In this document: positions 7,874 to 16,171 of the stretch, one piece after another
Position numbering within the stretch: the first letter of the stretch is position 1
How the letters are laid out: the number at the start of each line of letters is the position of its first letter
Source of the DNA: Streptomyces cucumeris
Lineage (GTDB): Bacteria; Actinomycetota; Actinomycetes; Streptomycetales; Streptomycetaceae
Direction of reading: 5' to 3'
DNA length: 58,941 nt
Assembly (NCBI RefSeq): GCF_024295805.1
Contig: NZ_JANCLX010000001.1
Location: 572,482-631,422, forward strand
The notes under the pieces: generated by a model
What the model saw: the letters and a program-made list of their open reading frames with translations, nothing else
Told to the model about the DNA's origin: nothing
Database searches by the model: none
Position numbers and translations under genes: made by a program

Positions 7874-9250
7874 ATGCCCGACCAGCACCACCCGCGCGGC
7901 TTCGGCCTGCCCACGGCGACCGCTCTCGTCATGGGGAACATCATCGGCGGCGGCATCTTCCTGCTGCCCGCCTCCGTCGCCCCGTTCGGCACCCTCAGCC
8001 TGCTCGCCTTCGTCGTCCTGACGGTCGGCGCCATCGCGCTCGCGCTGGTCTTCGGACGGCTGACCGAACGCGATCCGCGCACCGGCGGCCCCTATGTGCA
8101 CGCCCGCGCGGCCTTCGGCGACTTCGCGGGGTTCCTGTCCGCCTGGTCGTACTGGACGATGACCTGGGTCAGCAACGCCGCGCTCGCGGTGGCGGCGGTC
8201 GGCTATGTGCACGTCCTGATGCCGGGCCACGACAGCGAGGGCGTCAACCTCACGGTGGCGCTGCTGGCGCTGTGGCTCCCGGCGCTGGCCAACCTGGCGG
8301 GGACCCGCTGGGTGGGTGCGGTGCAGATCGTCTCCACGGTGCTCAAGTTCATCCCGCTGTTCTTCGTCGCCGTCGTCGGGCTCTTCTTCTTCGACCCGGG
8401 CAACCTCGGCGCGTTCAACGAGACCGGCAGCGGCGCGCTCGGCGGGCTGTCCGCGGCCGCCGCGATCCTGCTCTACAGCTATGTGGGCGTGGAGTCGGCG
8501 TCGATGAGTGCGGGCGAGGTTCGCGACCCGGAGCGCAACGTCGGCCGGGCGAGTGTGCTGGGCACGATCGGTGCGGCCGTGGTCTATCTGCTCGGCACGG
8601 TGTCGGTGTTCGGCACCGTCGCCCACGACGATCTGGTGAACTCCACCGCCCCGTTCTCCGACGCGGTGAACGCCATGTTCGGCGGTGCGTGGGGCGGCAC
8701 GCTGATCGCGGTGGCCGCGGTCGTCTCGATCGTCGGTGCGCTCAACGGCTGGATCCTGATGAGCGCGCAGGCCCCCTACGCGGCGGCCCGGGACGGGCTG
8801 TTCCCGGCGGCGTTCGGCGTCAGGCGGCGCGGGGTGCCGACCTTCGGTGTGTTCGTGGGTGTGGTGCTGGCGTCGCTGCTGATCGTGGTCAACTACACCT
8901 CCGGCTCCGGCGGGCTCTTCGAGATCCTCGTCCTGATCACCACCTTCTCGGCCACCGTGCCGTATCTGCTGGCGGCCGGTGCCCAGCTGTACTTCCTGCT
9001 GTCGGGACGGCGCGACCAGGTGCGGAAGGGGCGCTTCGGCTGGGATGTGACCCTGGCGCTGACGGGCTTCGGCTTCTCCTTCTGGCTGGTCGCGGGCGCC
9101 GGGTACGCGGCGGTGTACCAGGGGGTGCTGTTCCTGTTCGCGGGTGTGCTGGTCTACGTGTGGATGGCGGCGCGCCGCCGGCGCGAGGCGGACACGGCGC
9201 CGGAGCCGCACCCCGAGCCCACCCCGGCCCCGGCCGACTCCCTCATCTGA
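7874..9250 (+). CDS. APC-family amino acid permease
   Basis: A 458-residue, 12-helix transporter of the basic amino acid/polyamine antiporter branch of the APC superfamily. Helix 1 carries ALVMGNIIGGGIFLLPASVA, the glycine-rich unwound substrate site of AdiC/CadB-like proteins. Helix 6 carries ILLYSYVGVESASMSAGEV. Substrate specificity cannot be read from sequence. The start is placed at the ATG at 7874 (MPDQHHPRGF); a longer in-frame opening from 7838 would begin inside the region just after the preceding gene, and family members start near this point. The C-terminal tail (EADTAPEPHPEPTPAPADS) is low complexity. No catabolic decarboxylase is adjacent, so general amino acid uptake or exchange is likely. 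Confidence 0.85.
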   Translation: MPDQHHPRGFGLPTATALVMGNIIGGGIFLLPASVAPFGTLSLLAFVVLTVGAIALALVFGRLTERDPRTGGPYVHARAAFGDFAGFLSAWSYWTMTWVSNAALAVAAVGYVHVLMPGHDSEGVNLTVALLALWLPALANLAGTRWVGAVQIVSTVLKFIPLFFVAVVGLFFFDPGNLGAFNETGSGALGGLSAAAAILLYSYVGVESASMSAGEVRDPERNVGRASVLGTIGAAVVYLLGTVSVFGTVAHDDLVNSTAPFSDAVNAMFGGAWGGTLIAVAAVVSIVGALNGWILMSAQAPYAAARDGLFPAAFGVRRRGVPTFGVFVGVVLASLLIVVNYTSGSGGLFEILVLITTFSATVPYLLAAGAQLYFLLSGRRDQVRKGRFGWDVTLALTGFGFSFWLVAGAGYAAVYQGVLFLFAGVLVYVWMAARRRREADTAPEPHPEPTPAPADSLI

Positions 9251-9459
9251 CCCGCCGCCCCGGAGCCGCGCCGGTCACATCCACCGTGGCGGTGTCGCGA
9301 CCGGTCCGGTCCGGGGACGGTCGGCCCTGGGCGGACGCCCGCGCGCCTCGCCCCCGGCGGATGCCGGCGCATCGGCTCCCGGGCCGCCGGTGTACTGCGG
9401 CACCCGGCCCGCCGGCCCGAGGCCGGGCACGGCGGCGGGAACGGGTGTAAGCAGGATGT

Positions 9460-10581
9460 ATGCGCGTTCGGCTCGACTACACCCACCCTGACGGGGCACG
9501 ACGCCGTACGCCGCCCGTGCTCTACGCGATTCCGCTGGGCATCCTGCTCACGATCACCCTGATCCATATCGACGCCCCGGCCAATGTCCACCTGGGCCCC
9601 TTTCTGATCGCCGCACCGGCGATCACCGCGTCTTTCGCGAGCGCGCGTGGGACCGCCGTGATCGGGGTGCTCTCGGTGATCTCGCTGATCGTCATCGGGA
9701 TCCTGCACGGCGGGCTGACCACTGCCAACCACCAGGCGCAGCTCGCCGCGCTCATCATCATCTCGGCGCTGGTGACCAGCTTCCGGTATGCCACCGACCG
9801 CCACCGGCGGCGTCTGCGGCAGGTGAGATCGGTGGCCGTGGCGGCCCAGGAGGTGTTGTTGCGGCCGATTCCTGACCGGGTCGGACCGTTGCGGATCGCT
9901 TCCGTCTATATCTCGGCCGAGGAGGAGGCCCAGATCGGGGGCGATCTGTATGCCGCGGTACGGGTCGAGGACGCGACCCGGCTGATCATCGGGGATGTGC
10001 GCGGCAAGGGGCTGCCCGCCGTGGGGGACGCCGCCGTGCTGATCGGGGCGTTCCAGGGGTCCGCGTACCGCAAGCTGCCGCTGCCCGCCCTGGGCACCCA
10101 CCTCGGCCGTGCCATGCGCTGGAACTGGCAGCACGCGCCGGGGCGCGGTGAGGACGCCCTGGAGTCGTTCGTGACCGCCGTGGTGCTGGACGTCTACGAC
10201 GACCGGCACATCATCGACATGATCAACTGTGGCCATCCGCCACCCCTGCTGCTGCACCGCGGCGAGCTGTGGCCGGTGGGCGGTGCCGATCCGGCGCCGC
10301 CGCTGGGGGTGGGCGAACCGTCGGACGGCGATTTCAAGGTCGAGACGCTCTCCTTTGAAGACAACGACTTCCTGGTGCTGTACACCGACGGTGTCATCGA
10401 GGCCCGGAACGCCGAGGGCACGTTCTACCCGCTGGCCGAGCGGCTGGCGTCCCGGGACTGGGGGAGTCCGGAGGAGCTGGTGCACGCCCTCCACGACGAT
10501 CTGCTGCGGTACGCCGGGGGCAAGGTGAACGACGACGCGGCCGTGGTCGCCATCGCCCGCTGTCCCGCGGCCTCCGCCTGA
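9460..10581 (+). CDS. Membrane-anchored SpoIIE-type PP2C phosphatase
   Basis: A 373-residue protein with three or four N-terminal membrane helices (residues ~20-110) and a C-terminal PPM/SpoIIE phosphatase domain. Metal-binding motifs are all present: GGDLYAA (160-166), GDVRGKGLPA (178-187), INCGHPPPLLL, YTDGVIEARN, and NDDAAVVAI at the end. Such enzymes dephosphorylate anti-sigma-factor antagonists in partner-switching pathways, which are numerous in Streptomyces. No PAS or GAF sensor domain is present, so the membrane region may be the sensor. The ATG at 9460 is the first good start. The gene converges on the symporter gene after 19 nt. A possible partner is the RsbW-like ATP-binding protein at 33.4-33.9 kb, but nothing links them directly. 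Confidence 0.9.
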   Translation: MRVRLDYTHPDGARRRTPPVLYAIPLGILLTITLIHIDAPANVHLGPFLIAAPAITASFASARGTAVIGVLSVISLIVIGILHGGLTTANHQAQLAALIIISALVTSFRYATDRHRRRLRQVRSVAVAAQEVLLRPIPDRVGPLRIASVYISAEEEAQIGGDLYAAVRVEDATRLIIGDVRGKGLPAVGDAAVLIGAFQGSAYRKLPLPALGTHLGRAMRWNWQHAPGRGEDALESFVTAVVLDVYDDRHIIDMINCGHPPPLLLHRGELWPVGGADPAPPLGVGEPSDGDFKVETLSFEDNDFLVLYTDGVIEARNAEGTFYPLAERLASRDWGSPEELVHALHDDLLRYAGGKVNDDAAVVAIARCPAASA

Positions 10582-10600
10582 GAGCGGCACCCGCCCGCAG

Positions 10601-11608
10601 TCAATCCCGTCCCGTCCCGCCGGGGGCGCGGCGGGACCAGCGGCCCGCGATCACGGCGCACACCATGAGCTGGAGCTGGTGGAAGAGCATCAGCGGCAGG
10701 ATCACCGGCCCCGCCGCCTCCCCGAAGAGCACCGCGGCCATCGGCAGCCCGGTGGCCAGGCTCTTGTTGGAGCCGCAGAACACGATGGCCACGCGGTCCT
10801 CCCGGCCGAAGCCCAGCCGCCGGGCGGTGAACGACGTCAGGGTGAGAGCGACGCCCAGCACCAGCGCGGCCAGCCCCAGCAGGGACAGCAGCCGCACCGG
10901 GGTGATCTGGTGCCAGACGCCCTCGGCCATGCTCCGGCTGAACGCCGTGTAGACGACCAGCAGGATGGAGCCCCGGTCCAGCAGCGCCAGCGCCTTCGTA
11001 TGGCGGATGACGAAGGGGGCGGTCCAGCGGCGCAGTGCCTGCCCGGCGAGGAACGGCAGCAGTAGCTGGGTGCCGATGGCCAGCAGTCCGTCGGCGGAGA
11101 AGCGGACCTCCGAACCGATCAGCCAGGCCGCCAGCAGCGGGGTGAGCACCATGCCGGCCAGGCTGGAGTACGTTCCGGCGCAGATGGCCGCCGGGACGTT
11201 GCCACGTGCGGTGGCGGTGAGCGCCACCGAGGACTGCACCGTCGAGGGGACCACACAGAGGAAGAGCAGCCCGGTGTGGAGCGGATCGCTGAGCAGGAAC
11301 GGGGCGAGACCGCCCAGGGCCAGCCCCAGCAGCGGGAAGAGCGCGAACGTGCTCGCGCCCACCACCAGATGGAGCCGCCACTGCCGCAGTCCGGTCCAGG
11401 CCGCGCGGGTGGACAGCCGGGTGCCGTAGAGGAAGAACAGCAGTCCGATGGCGAGGTCCGCGCCGTGGCCGACGGCGGCGGCCGCACCGCCGGTCGCGGG
11501 CAGCAGCGCCGCCAGCGCGACCGTCGCCAGCAGGGCGGCGACATAGGGGTCGACCGCCCTTCCGGCGCGGCGCGGCCAGGACACCGCCCGGTGTCCCGTC
11601 CGGGACAT
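10601..11608 (-). CDS. Bile acid:sodium symporter family protein
   Basis: A 335-residue membrane protein with nine to ten helices, of the BASS/SBF-like group (YfeH/P7 type). Typical segments are LAIGLLFFLYGTRLSTRAAWTGL, LLFLCVVPSTVQSSVALTATARGNVPAAICAGT (the crossing-helix region), and IVFCGSNKSLATGLPMA. Bacterial members move organic anions with Na+; the substrate here is unknown. The start is the ATG at 11608 (MSRTGHRAVSW). The longer reading upstream is Arg/Pro-rich and runs into the neighbouring small gene, so it is not used. The gene lies 22 nt downstream of the small secreted protein gene on the same strand and may be co-transcribed with it and the PEP-mutase-like gene. Confidence 0.85.
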   Translation of the reverse strand: MSRTGHRAVSWPRRAGRAVDPYVAALLATVALAALLPATGGAAAAVGHGADLAIGLLFFLYGTRLSTRAAWTGLRQWRLHLVVGASTFALFPLLGLALGGLAPFLLSDPLHTGLLFLCVVPSTVQSSVALTATARGNVPAAICAGTYSSLAGMVLTPLLAAWLIGSEVRFSADGLLAIGTQLLLPFLAGQALRRWTAPFVIRHTKALALLDRGSILLVVYTAFSRSMAEGVWHQITPVRLLSLLGLAALVLGVALTLTSFTARRLGFGREDRVAIVFCGSNKSLATGLPMAAVLFGEAAGPVILPLMLFHQLQLMVCAVIAGRWSRRAPGGTGRD

Positions 11609-11630
11609 CGGCCAGTACCTGGCCGCCACT

Positions 11631-11864
11631 TCACTCGCCTCCCTCGTGGTCGCTGCCCGCCGTACCCAGACTGGCGAGCAGGGTGTCGAGGGTGCGGTCG
11701 ACCTCCAGCCAGGAGTCCGCACCACAGTTGTCGATCACGATGAGACCGGTGTGCGGGCCGTTGCACCGCGACTCGTCATCGGCCTGTGCGGCGGTGGCGC
11801 CGCCGCCCAGTACGGCTGAGGCGGCCGTGACCACGGCGGAGACCAACGGAGCGGCCCGCCTCAT
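11631..11864 (-). CDS. Small secreted protein coupled to the PEP-mutase-like gene
   Basis: A 77-residue protein that is not in any obvious family. Residues 1-28 are a clear Sec signal peptide (MRRAAPLVSAVVTAASAVLG, then cleavage after ATAAQA). The mature ~49 residues are acidic and contain exactly two cysteines (Cys34 and Cys47), which could form one disulphide, around the motif HTGLIVIDNCGADSW. Its ATG overlaps the stop of the upstream PEP-mutase-like gene (ATGA, 11861-11864), so the two are translationally coupled. It is not a chaplin or rodlin by pattern. A role outside the cell linked to that operon is inferred only from position. Confidence 0.65.
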   Translation of the reverse strand: MRRAAPLVSAVVTAASAVLGGGATAAQADDESRCNGPHTGLIVIDNCGADSWLEVDRTLDTLLASLGTAGSDHEGGE

Positions 11865-12727
11865 ACCGACGCCGGACGCCGGTCGTGGCCGTGGTGGCGG
11901 CTGAGGTTGCGCTCCAGCAGCTCGGTGGCGCCCCTGACCCCGACCGCCCCGGTCTCCTGGGTGTCCGGCAACCGCCCGTCGGCCATCTTCAGATCGATCA
12001 GCGCGCCGTCGATCGCGCCATGGGCGGCGAACAGACACGGGGTGCTGTAGATGGCCACATCGACGTCCAGGTCGGTGAGTTCGGAGAGCGACAGCCGCGG
12101 TGACTTGCCCCCCGCGATCTGGTTGAACAGCAGCGGCTTGTCCCCGACGACCTTGCGGATCCGCCGGATCCACTCCACGCTGCGCACCCCGTCCACCAGG
12201 ATCACGTCCGCGCCGGTCTCCGCGAGGGCGGCGGCCCGCCGCAGGATCTCCGGCTCCTCGGTGGCATCGGTCCGCGCCACCACGACCAGATCCCGTCTGC
12301 TGCTCAGCACCAGGTCCAGTTTGGCGAGGTATTCCTCGAGCGGCAGGATCAGCTTGCCGTCCGCGTGACCGCACCGGCGCGGACGCTGCTGGTCCTCCAG
12401 AATGACACCGGAGGCCCCGGTCCGCTCCAGCCGCTGCACCACATGACAGGCGACTTCGGGGTCCACATAGCCGTCGTCGATGTCGACCAGCAGATGGTGC
12501 GCGGGGAAGGCCAGCCGCAGCCGTTCCACAAAAGCCAGCATGTCCGGCCAGGCGATGAAACCGATGTCCGGCAGCCCGTAATGGGACGCGGCGAACCCGA
12601 ATCCCGACACGAAGAATCCGTTGTAGTGCCGGGCCGCGATGGAGGCCGAGTACATGTCGTAGATACCGATGAGGGGCGTGGTGCGAGGCGATCCGATCGC
12701 TTCTCGCAGCTCTTTGCCGTAGCACAT
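11861..12727 (-). CDS. Isocitrate lyase/PEP mutase family protein
   Basis: A 288-residue TIM-barrel protein of the PEP mutase/isocitrate lyase superfamily. Diagnostic stretches are YDMYSASIAARHYNGFFVSG near the N-terminus, the metal-binding LLVDIDDGYVDPEVACH, GVILEDQQRPRRCGHADGK (the position equivalent to the KKCG-type catalytic loop; here RRCGH), and VVVARTDATEEPEI. Known members are phosphonate-forming PEP mutases, methylisocitrate lyases and oxaloacetate hydrolases. No phosphonopyruvate decarboxylase is adjacent, so true phosphonate synthesis is unlikely to be encoded here. The start is the ATG at 12727 (MCYGKELREA), where family alignments begin; the extension up to 12862 is Pro/Arg-rich. 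It is divergent from the ProP-type transporter. Confidence 0.8.
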   Translation of the reverse strand: MCYGKELREAIGSPRTTPLIGIYDMYSASIAARHYNGFFVSGFGFAASHYGLPDIGFIAWPDMLAFVERLRLAFPAHHLLVDIDDGYVDPEVACHVVQRLERTGASGVILEDQQRPRRCGHADGKLILPLEEYLAKLDLVLSSRRDLVVVARTDATEEPEILRRAAALAETGADVILVDGVRSVEWIRRIRKVVGDKPLLFNQIAGGKSPRLSLSELTDLDVDVAIYSTPCLFAAHGAIDGALIDLKMADGRLPDTQETGAVGVRGATELLERNLSRHHGHDRRPASV

Positions 12728-12890
12728 GGCCCAGAAGATGCCGGGGGTCCCTTGCAGGGCGGTCGAACGTCCCTTGAAGAGGTGGTCCGGCCGCTCTGGA
12801 CAGCCGGGCGGCGGCCCCGGAAACCGTCCCCGCATGCCGGGTCCGAGGTGGGGTAAGCGCAACAGGTCTGTCCAGTGGAAAGAGTTGCCT

Positions 12891-14363
12891 GTGCCGGTCC
12901 CGACCGATTCCGAAGCGCCCGCCCCGGCGGCCGCCGCCCCCGTCCGTCACCCCCGGTTGCTGCGGGCCGTCGAGCGCCGCAAGAACCCGCCGCTGCGCCG
13001 CAGCGATATCACGGTCACGGAGGAGAGAGCGGTCCGGAAAGCCGTGAAGGCGGCGGCTCTGGGAAATGCCATGGAATGGTTCGACTTCGGGATCTACAGT
13101 TATCTCGCGGTCACCATCGGCAAGGTTTTCTTTCCGTCCGGAAATGACACGGCCCAAGTCCTCTCCTCGCTTGCCACGTTTGCCGTAGCGTTTCTCGTAC
13201 GGCCCCTCGGCGGGCTGTACTTCGGACCGCTCGGTGACCGTATCGGGCGTAAGAAGGTCCTGTCCCTCACCATGATCATGATGGCGTCCAGCACCCTCGC
13301 CATCGGACTGATCCCCGGATATGCCACCATCGGCTTCTGGGCCCCCGCGCTGCTCATCCTCTTCCGGATGCTCCAGGGGTTCTCCACGGGCGGTGAATAC
13401 GGCGGGGCCTCCACCTTCATCGCCGAGTACTCGCCCGACAAACGCCGTGGATTCTTCGGGAGTTTCCTGGAATTCGGCACCCTCATCGGCTACACCGCCG
13501 CCGCCGGGATGGTCACCATCCTCACCGTGGCGCTCTCCGACGCCTCCATGGAGTCCTGGGGCTGGCGTATTCCGTTCCTGGCCGCCGCGCCGGTCGGACT
13601 GATCGGCCTGTATCTGCGGCTGAAGCTGGACGAGACGCCCGCCTTCCGGAAGCTGGAGGAGGAGGGCGCCACCACGGCCGAGGAGCGGCAGACCCCGCCG
13701 TTCTGGCAGGTGTTCCGCAGCCAGTGGCCGGTGATGATGCTGTGCATCGCGCTGGTGGCCGCGTACAACATCACCGACTACATGCTGCTGTCCTACATGC
13801 CGACCTATCTCTCCGACACCCTCGGCTACAGCGCCACCAGCGCCCTGGTGTCCATCATCGTGGTGATGCTGGTGCTGATGGCGGCCATCACCTTCGTCGG
13901 CCGCCTCTCGGACCGCATCGGCCGCAAACCGCTGCTGATGGCCGGTTCGGTCGGCTTCTTCGTCCTGGCCGTGCCCAGCTTCCTGCTCATCAAGCAGGGC
14001 AGCCCCGCCGCGGTGTTCACCGGGCTGCTCCTGCTGGGGCTGTGTCTGCTGCCGTACGTCAGCGTGATGTCGGCGTCGCTGCCCGCGCTGTTCCCCACCG
14101 ATGTGCGCTACGGCTCGCTGTCCATCGCGTTCAACATCTCCGTCTCGCTGTTCGGCGGCACCACCCCGCTGGTGATCGAGGGTCTGGTCAGCGGTACCGG
14201 CGACGATCTGATGCCCGCCTACTACACGATGGCCGCGGCCGTGGTCGGCATCATCGCCACCGCCGCGATGAAGGAGACCGCGCGCCTGCCGCTGGAGGGG
14301 TCCCCGCCCGCGGTGGCCACCAAGGAGGAGGCCATCGAGCTGGTGGCGGCACAGCGCTCCTGA
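12891..14363 (+). CDS. MFS transporter, ProP-like metabolite:H+ symporter
   Basis: A 490-residue, 12-helix transporter of the metabolite:H+ symporter MFS family that includes E. coli ProP. Signature sequences are AALGNAMEWFDFGIYSYLAV in helix 1, GPLGDRIGRKKVLSLTMIMM in loop 2-3, LLILFRMLQGFSTGGEYGGA, and a second GRLSDRIGRKPLLMAG. The long C-terminal coiled coil of osmosensing ProP is missing; the tail after TAAMKETARLPLEG is only ~30 residues. The GTG at 12891 is chosen because GGAAAGAG lies 7-14 nt upstream. Proline or betaine uptake is the best guess and would complement the betaine-synthesis operon at 39-43.7 kb. Other dicarboxylate-like substrates are possible. Confidence 0.85.
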   Translation: MPVPTDSEAPAPAAAAPVRHPRLLRAVERRKNPPLRRSDITVTEERAVRKAVKAAALGNAMEWFDFGIYSYLAVTIGKVFFPSGNDTAQVLSSLATFAVAFLVRPLGGLYFGPLGDRIGRKKVLSLTMIMMASSTLAIGLIPGYATIGFWAPALLILFRMLQGFSTGGEYGGASTFIAEYSPDKRRGFFGSFLEFGTLIGYTAAAGMVTILTVALSDASMESWGWRIPFLAAAPVGLIGLYLRLKLDETPAFRKLEEEGATTAEERQTPPFWQVFRSQWPVMMLCIALVAAYNITDYMLLSYMPTYLSDTLGYSATSALVSIIVVMLVLMAAITFVGRLSDRIGRKPLLMAGSVGFFVLAVPSFLLIKQGSPAAVFTGLLLLGLCLLPYVSVMSASLPALFPTDVRYGSLSIAFNISVSLFGGTTPLVIEGLVSGTGDDLMPAYYTMAAAVVGIIATAAMKETARLPLEGSPPAVATKEEAIELVAAQRS

Positions 14364-14502
14364 CCCGGGCCATGACCTCGGAGGTCATCGACCCGCCCGG
14401 CGAAGCTGCCGCAGAGTGGGGGCAACGGATCCCGGGCCGGCGCACTCCGGCCCGGTATCCGCCCTTCACCCGCCGTACTTCCGCCGAGGAGTGTGTTCTG
14501 CC

Positions 14503-14874
14503 ATGACCTTCGACTACGACGCCACCGTCGCCCGCTACTTCGAGGCGTGGAACGCCACCGACGCCGGCACCCTCGCCAAGGCCGTGGCCGCCGCCCTGAC
14601 CGAGGACGGCACCTACACCGACCCGCTGACCGACGTCCGCGGCCATCAAGAGCTCGCCGCCGTCATCGCCGGGGTCCATGAGCAGTTCCCCGGCTTCGAG
14701 TTCCGCCACACCGGCACCGTCGACGGCCACCACGACACGGCCCGGTTCACCTGGGAGCTGGTCTCCACCGCCGACGGCTCCGCGCCGGTCGCCGGGTTCG
14801 ATGTGATCACCCTGGCCGAGGACGGCCGGATCCGCTCCGTCCTCGGCTTCCTGGACCGCGTCCCTACCGCGTGA
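14503..14874 (+). CDS. SnoaL-like / NTF2-fold protein
   Basis: A 123-residue single-domain NTF2-like protein: VARYFEAWNATDAGTLAKAV, then DGTYTDPLTDVRGHQELAAV, FPGFEFRHTGTVDGHHDTARF, and a last strand GFDVITLAEDGRIRSVLGFLD. The ATG at 14503 follows GAGGAG by 12 nt. Its 3' end overlaps that of the convergent regulator gene by 11 nt. It is the second of three such small proteins in the window. The family covers many unrelated reactions, and no substrate can be inferred. Confidence 0.8.
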   Translation: MTFDYDATVARYFEAWNATDAGTLAKAVAAALTEDGTYTDPLTDVRGHQELAAVIAGVHEQFPGFEFRHTGTVDGHHDTARFTWELVSTADGSAPVAGFDVITLAEDGRIRSVLGFLDRVPTA

Positions 14875-15667
14875 CGAGTTCGCCCAGGGCGGCGGCGGTC
14901 TCCCGGTCGGCCGGCAGGAACGTCTCGATGGCCAGCTCGGAGACGGTCACGTCCATGGGCGTGTTGAAGGTGGCGATGGTGGAGATGAAGGAGAGCACCC
15001 GGCCACCGTGCTCGATCATCATCGGGAGGGCGAACGGCGCGTGGCCACGCGCCGCGGCGCTCTCCCGGCCACCGCTCTCCGGCACCGGATAGGCCGCCAC
15101 CTCCTCGTAGACCGCCCGCAGCGCGGGGGAGTGCACCATCCAGAGCTGGCGGTCCATCTGGTCCAGCAGATGACCGCGCCACTCGCGGAAGTTGCGGATG
15201 CGGGGGGCCAGACCCTCCGGGTGGAGGGTGATGCGCATCGCGTTGAGCGGGGGCGTCAGCAGATGTTCCGCGACGCCGTCCAGCAGCATGGCGATCCCGC
15301 GGTTGGCCGCCTGCACCTCGTAGACGCCGTTCACCACCAGCGCGGGATAGGGCTCATAGCCCGTCAGCAGCCGCTTCATCCCCTCGCGCAGGGTCTCCAT
15401 CGACGGGTCGTCGACCGCGCGCTCGGGAAACTGCGGGGCGTACCCCGCGGCCAGCAGCAGCGCGTTGCGCTCGCGCACCGGCACCTCGAGGTGGTCGGCG
15501 AGCCGCAGCACCATCTCCTGGCTCGGCCGTGACCGGCCGGTCTCGATGAAGCTGATGTGGCGCGAGGAGGAATCGGCGCGCAGTGCGAGCTCGAGCTGGC
15601 TGATCCGCCTACGGTTCCGCCACCCGCGCAGCAGCTCGCCCACCCCGGCCGACGTCGCAGTTGTCAT
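14864..15667 (-). CDS. XRE-family regulator with MmyB-like ligand-binding domain
   Basis: A 267-residue protein. Residues ~8-65 form a helix-turn-helix (ISQLELALRADSSSRHISFIE, followed by RSRPSQEMVLRLADHL). Residues ~95-260 match the MmyB-like domain that follows many Streptomyces XRE HTHs (YPALVVNGVYEVQAANRGIA, LHPEGLAPRIRNFREWRGHL). This PAS-like domain binds fatty-acid-type ligands in characterised relatives. It typically controls a divergent or adjacent reductase or small-molecule gene. Here the divergent gene is a pterin dehydratase and the convergent one a SnoaL-like protein. The start is the ATG at 15667 (MTTATSAGVG). Confidence 0.9.
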   Translation of the reverse strand: MTTATSAGVGELLRGWRNRRRISQLELALRADSSSRHISFIETGRSRPSQEMVLRLADHLEVPVRERNALLLAAGYAPQFPERAVDDPSMETLREGMKRLLTGYEPYPALVVNGVYEVQAANRGIAMLLDGVAEHLLTPPLNAMRITLHPEGLAPRIRNFREWRGHLLDQMDRQLWMVHSPALRAVYEEVAAYPVPESGGRESAAARGHAPFALPMMIEHGGRVLSFISTIATFNTPMDVTVSELAIETFLPADRETAAALGELVTR

Positions 15668-15749
15668 GGGAGGAAGGTAACCGAACCCGGCGGGCGGACG
15701 TGGCAGGGTGGGGAGCGCTGATCCGCCGCCCAGGACGAAGGGATGTGCC

Positions 15750-16061
15750 ATGGCAGTCGAACCGCTCGGCCGGCAGGAGGTCCAGGACCGCCTCGAACGC
15801 CTCCCCGGCTGGTCCTGGGCGGAGGACCGGCTCATCCGCCACTACGCCTTCGGCGGCCATCCGCAGGCCGCCGCGCTGGTCGCGGAGATCGCCCGGATCC
15901 AGGACGAGCTGAACCACCACTCCGAGCTGACGCTCGGTTACAACACGGTCGGCGTCACGGTGAACACCCACAGCGTGGGCGGCAAGGTGACCGAGCTGGA
16001 CTTCGGCCTCGCCCGGCGGATCGAGGACGCGGCGGCCGCACACGGGGCGCGCACCGCGTGA
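15750..16061 (+). CDS. 4a-hydroxytetrahydrobiopterin dehydratase
   Basis: A 103-residue protein of the pterin-4a-carbinolamine dehydratase (PCD/DCoH) family, which recycles the hydroxylated pterin cofactor of aromatic amino acid hydroxylases. The active-site signature is present: tandem histidines in ELNHHSELTLGYNTVGVTV, then THSVGGKVTELD with the third histidine and the terminal aspartate. N-terminal WSWAEDRLIRHYAF is also typical. No phenylalanine hydroxylase is present in this window. The start is the ATG at 15750 (MAVEPLGRQE). It diverges from the MmyB-like regulator across 82 nt, so that regulator may control it. Confidence 0.9.
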   Translation: MAVEPLGRQEVQDRLERLPGWSWAEDRLIRHYAFGGHPQAAALVAEIARIQDELNHHSELTLGYNTVGVTVNTHSVGGKVTELDFGLARRIEDAAAAHGARTA

Positions 16062-16171
16062 GCTGACCAATCCGCCGCCCGGCCGGCCCCGAATACCTCC
16101 TGGAAGGTACACCGGTGGCCGGCCCGGCGGACGTGAGCCGCCCGGCGGCCCTGCTTGCAGGAGGCAGACCC

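Noticed and set aside
5317..8082. 921-codon minus-strand frame opposite the phosphodiesterase gene
   Set aside because: Arg/Gln/His/Pro-rich shadow with no motif; the opposite strand carries all catalytic motifs of the phosphodiesterase.
11861..12727. A phosphonate biosynthesis cluster around the PEP-mutase-like gene
   Set aside because: No phosphonopyruvate decarboxylase or later phosphonate gene flanks it, and the family includes many non-phosphonate lyases.
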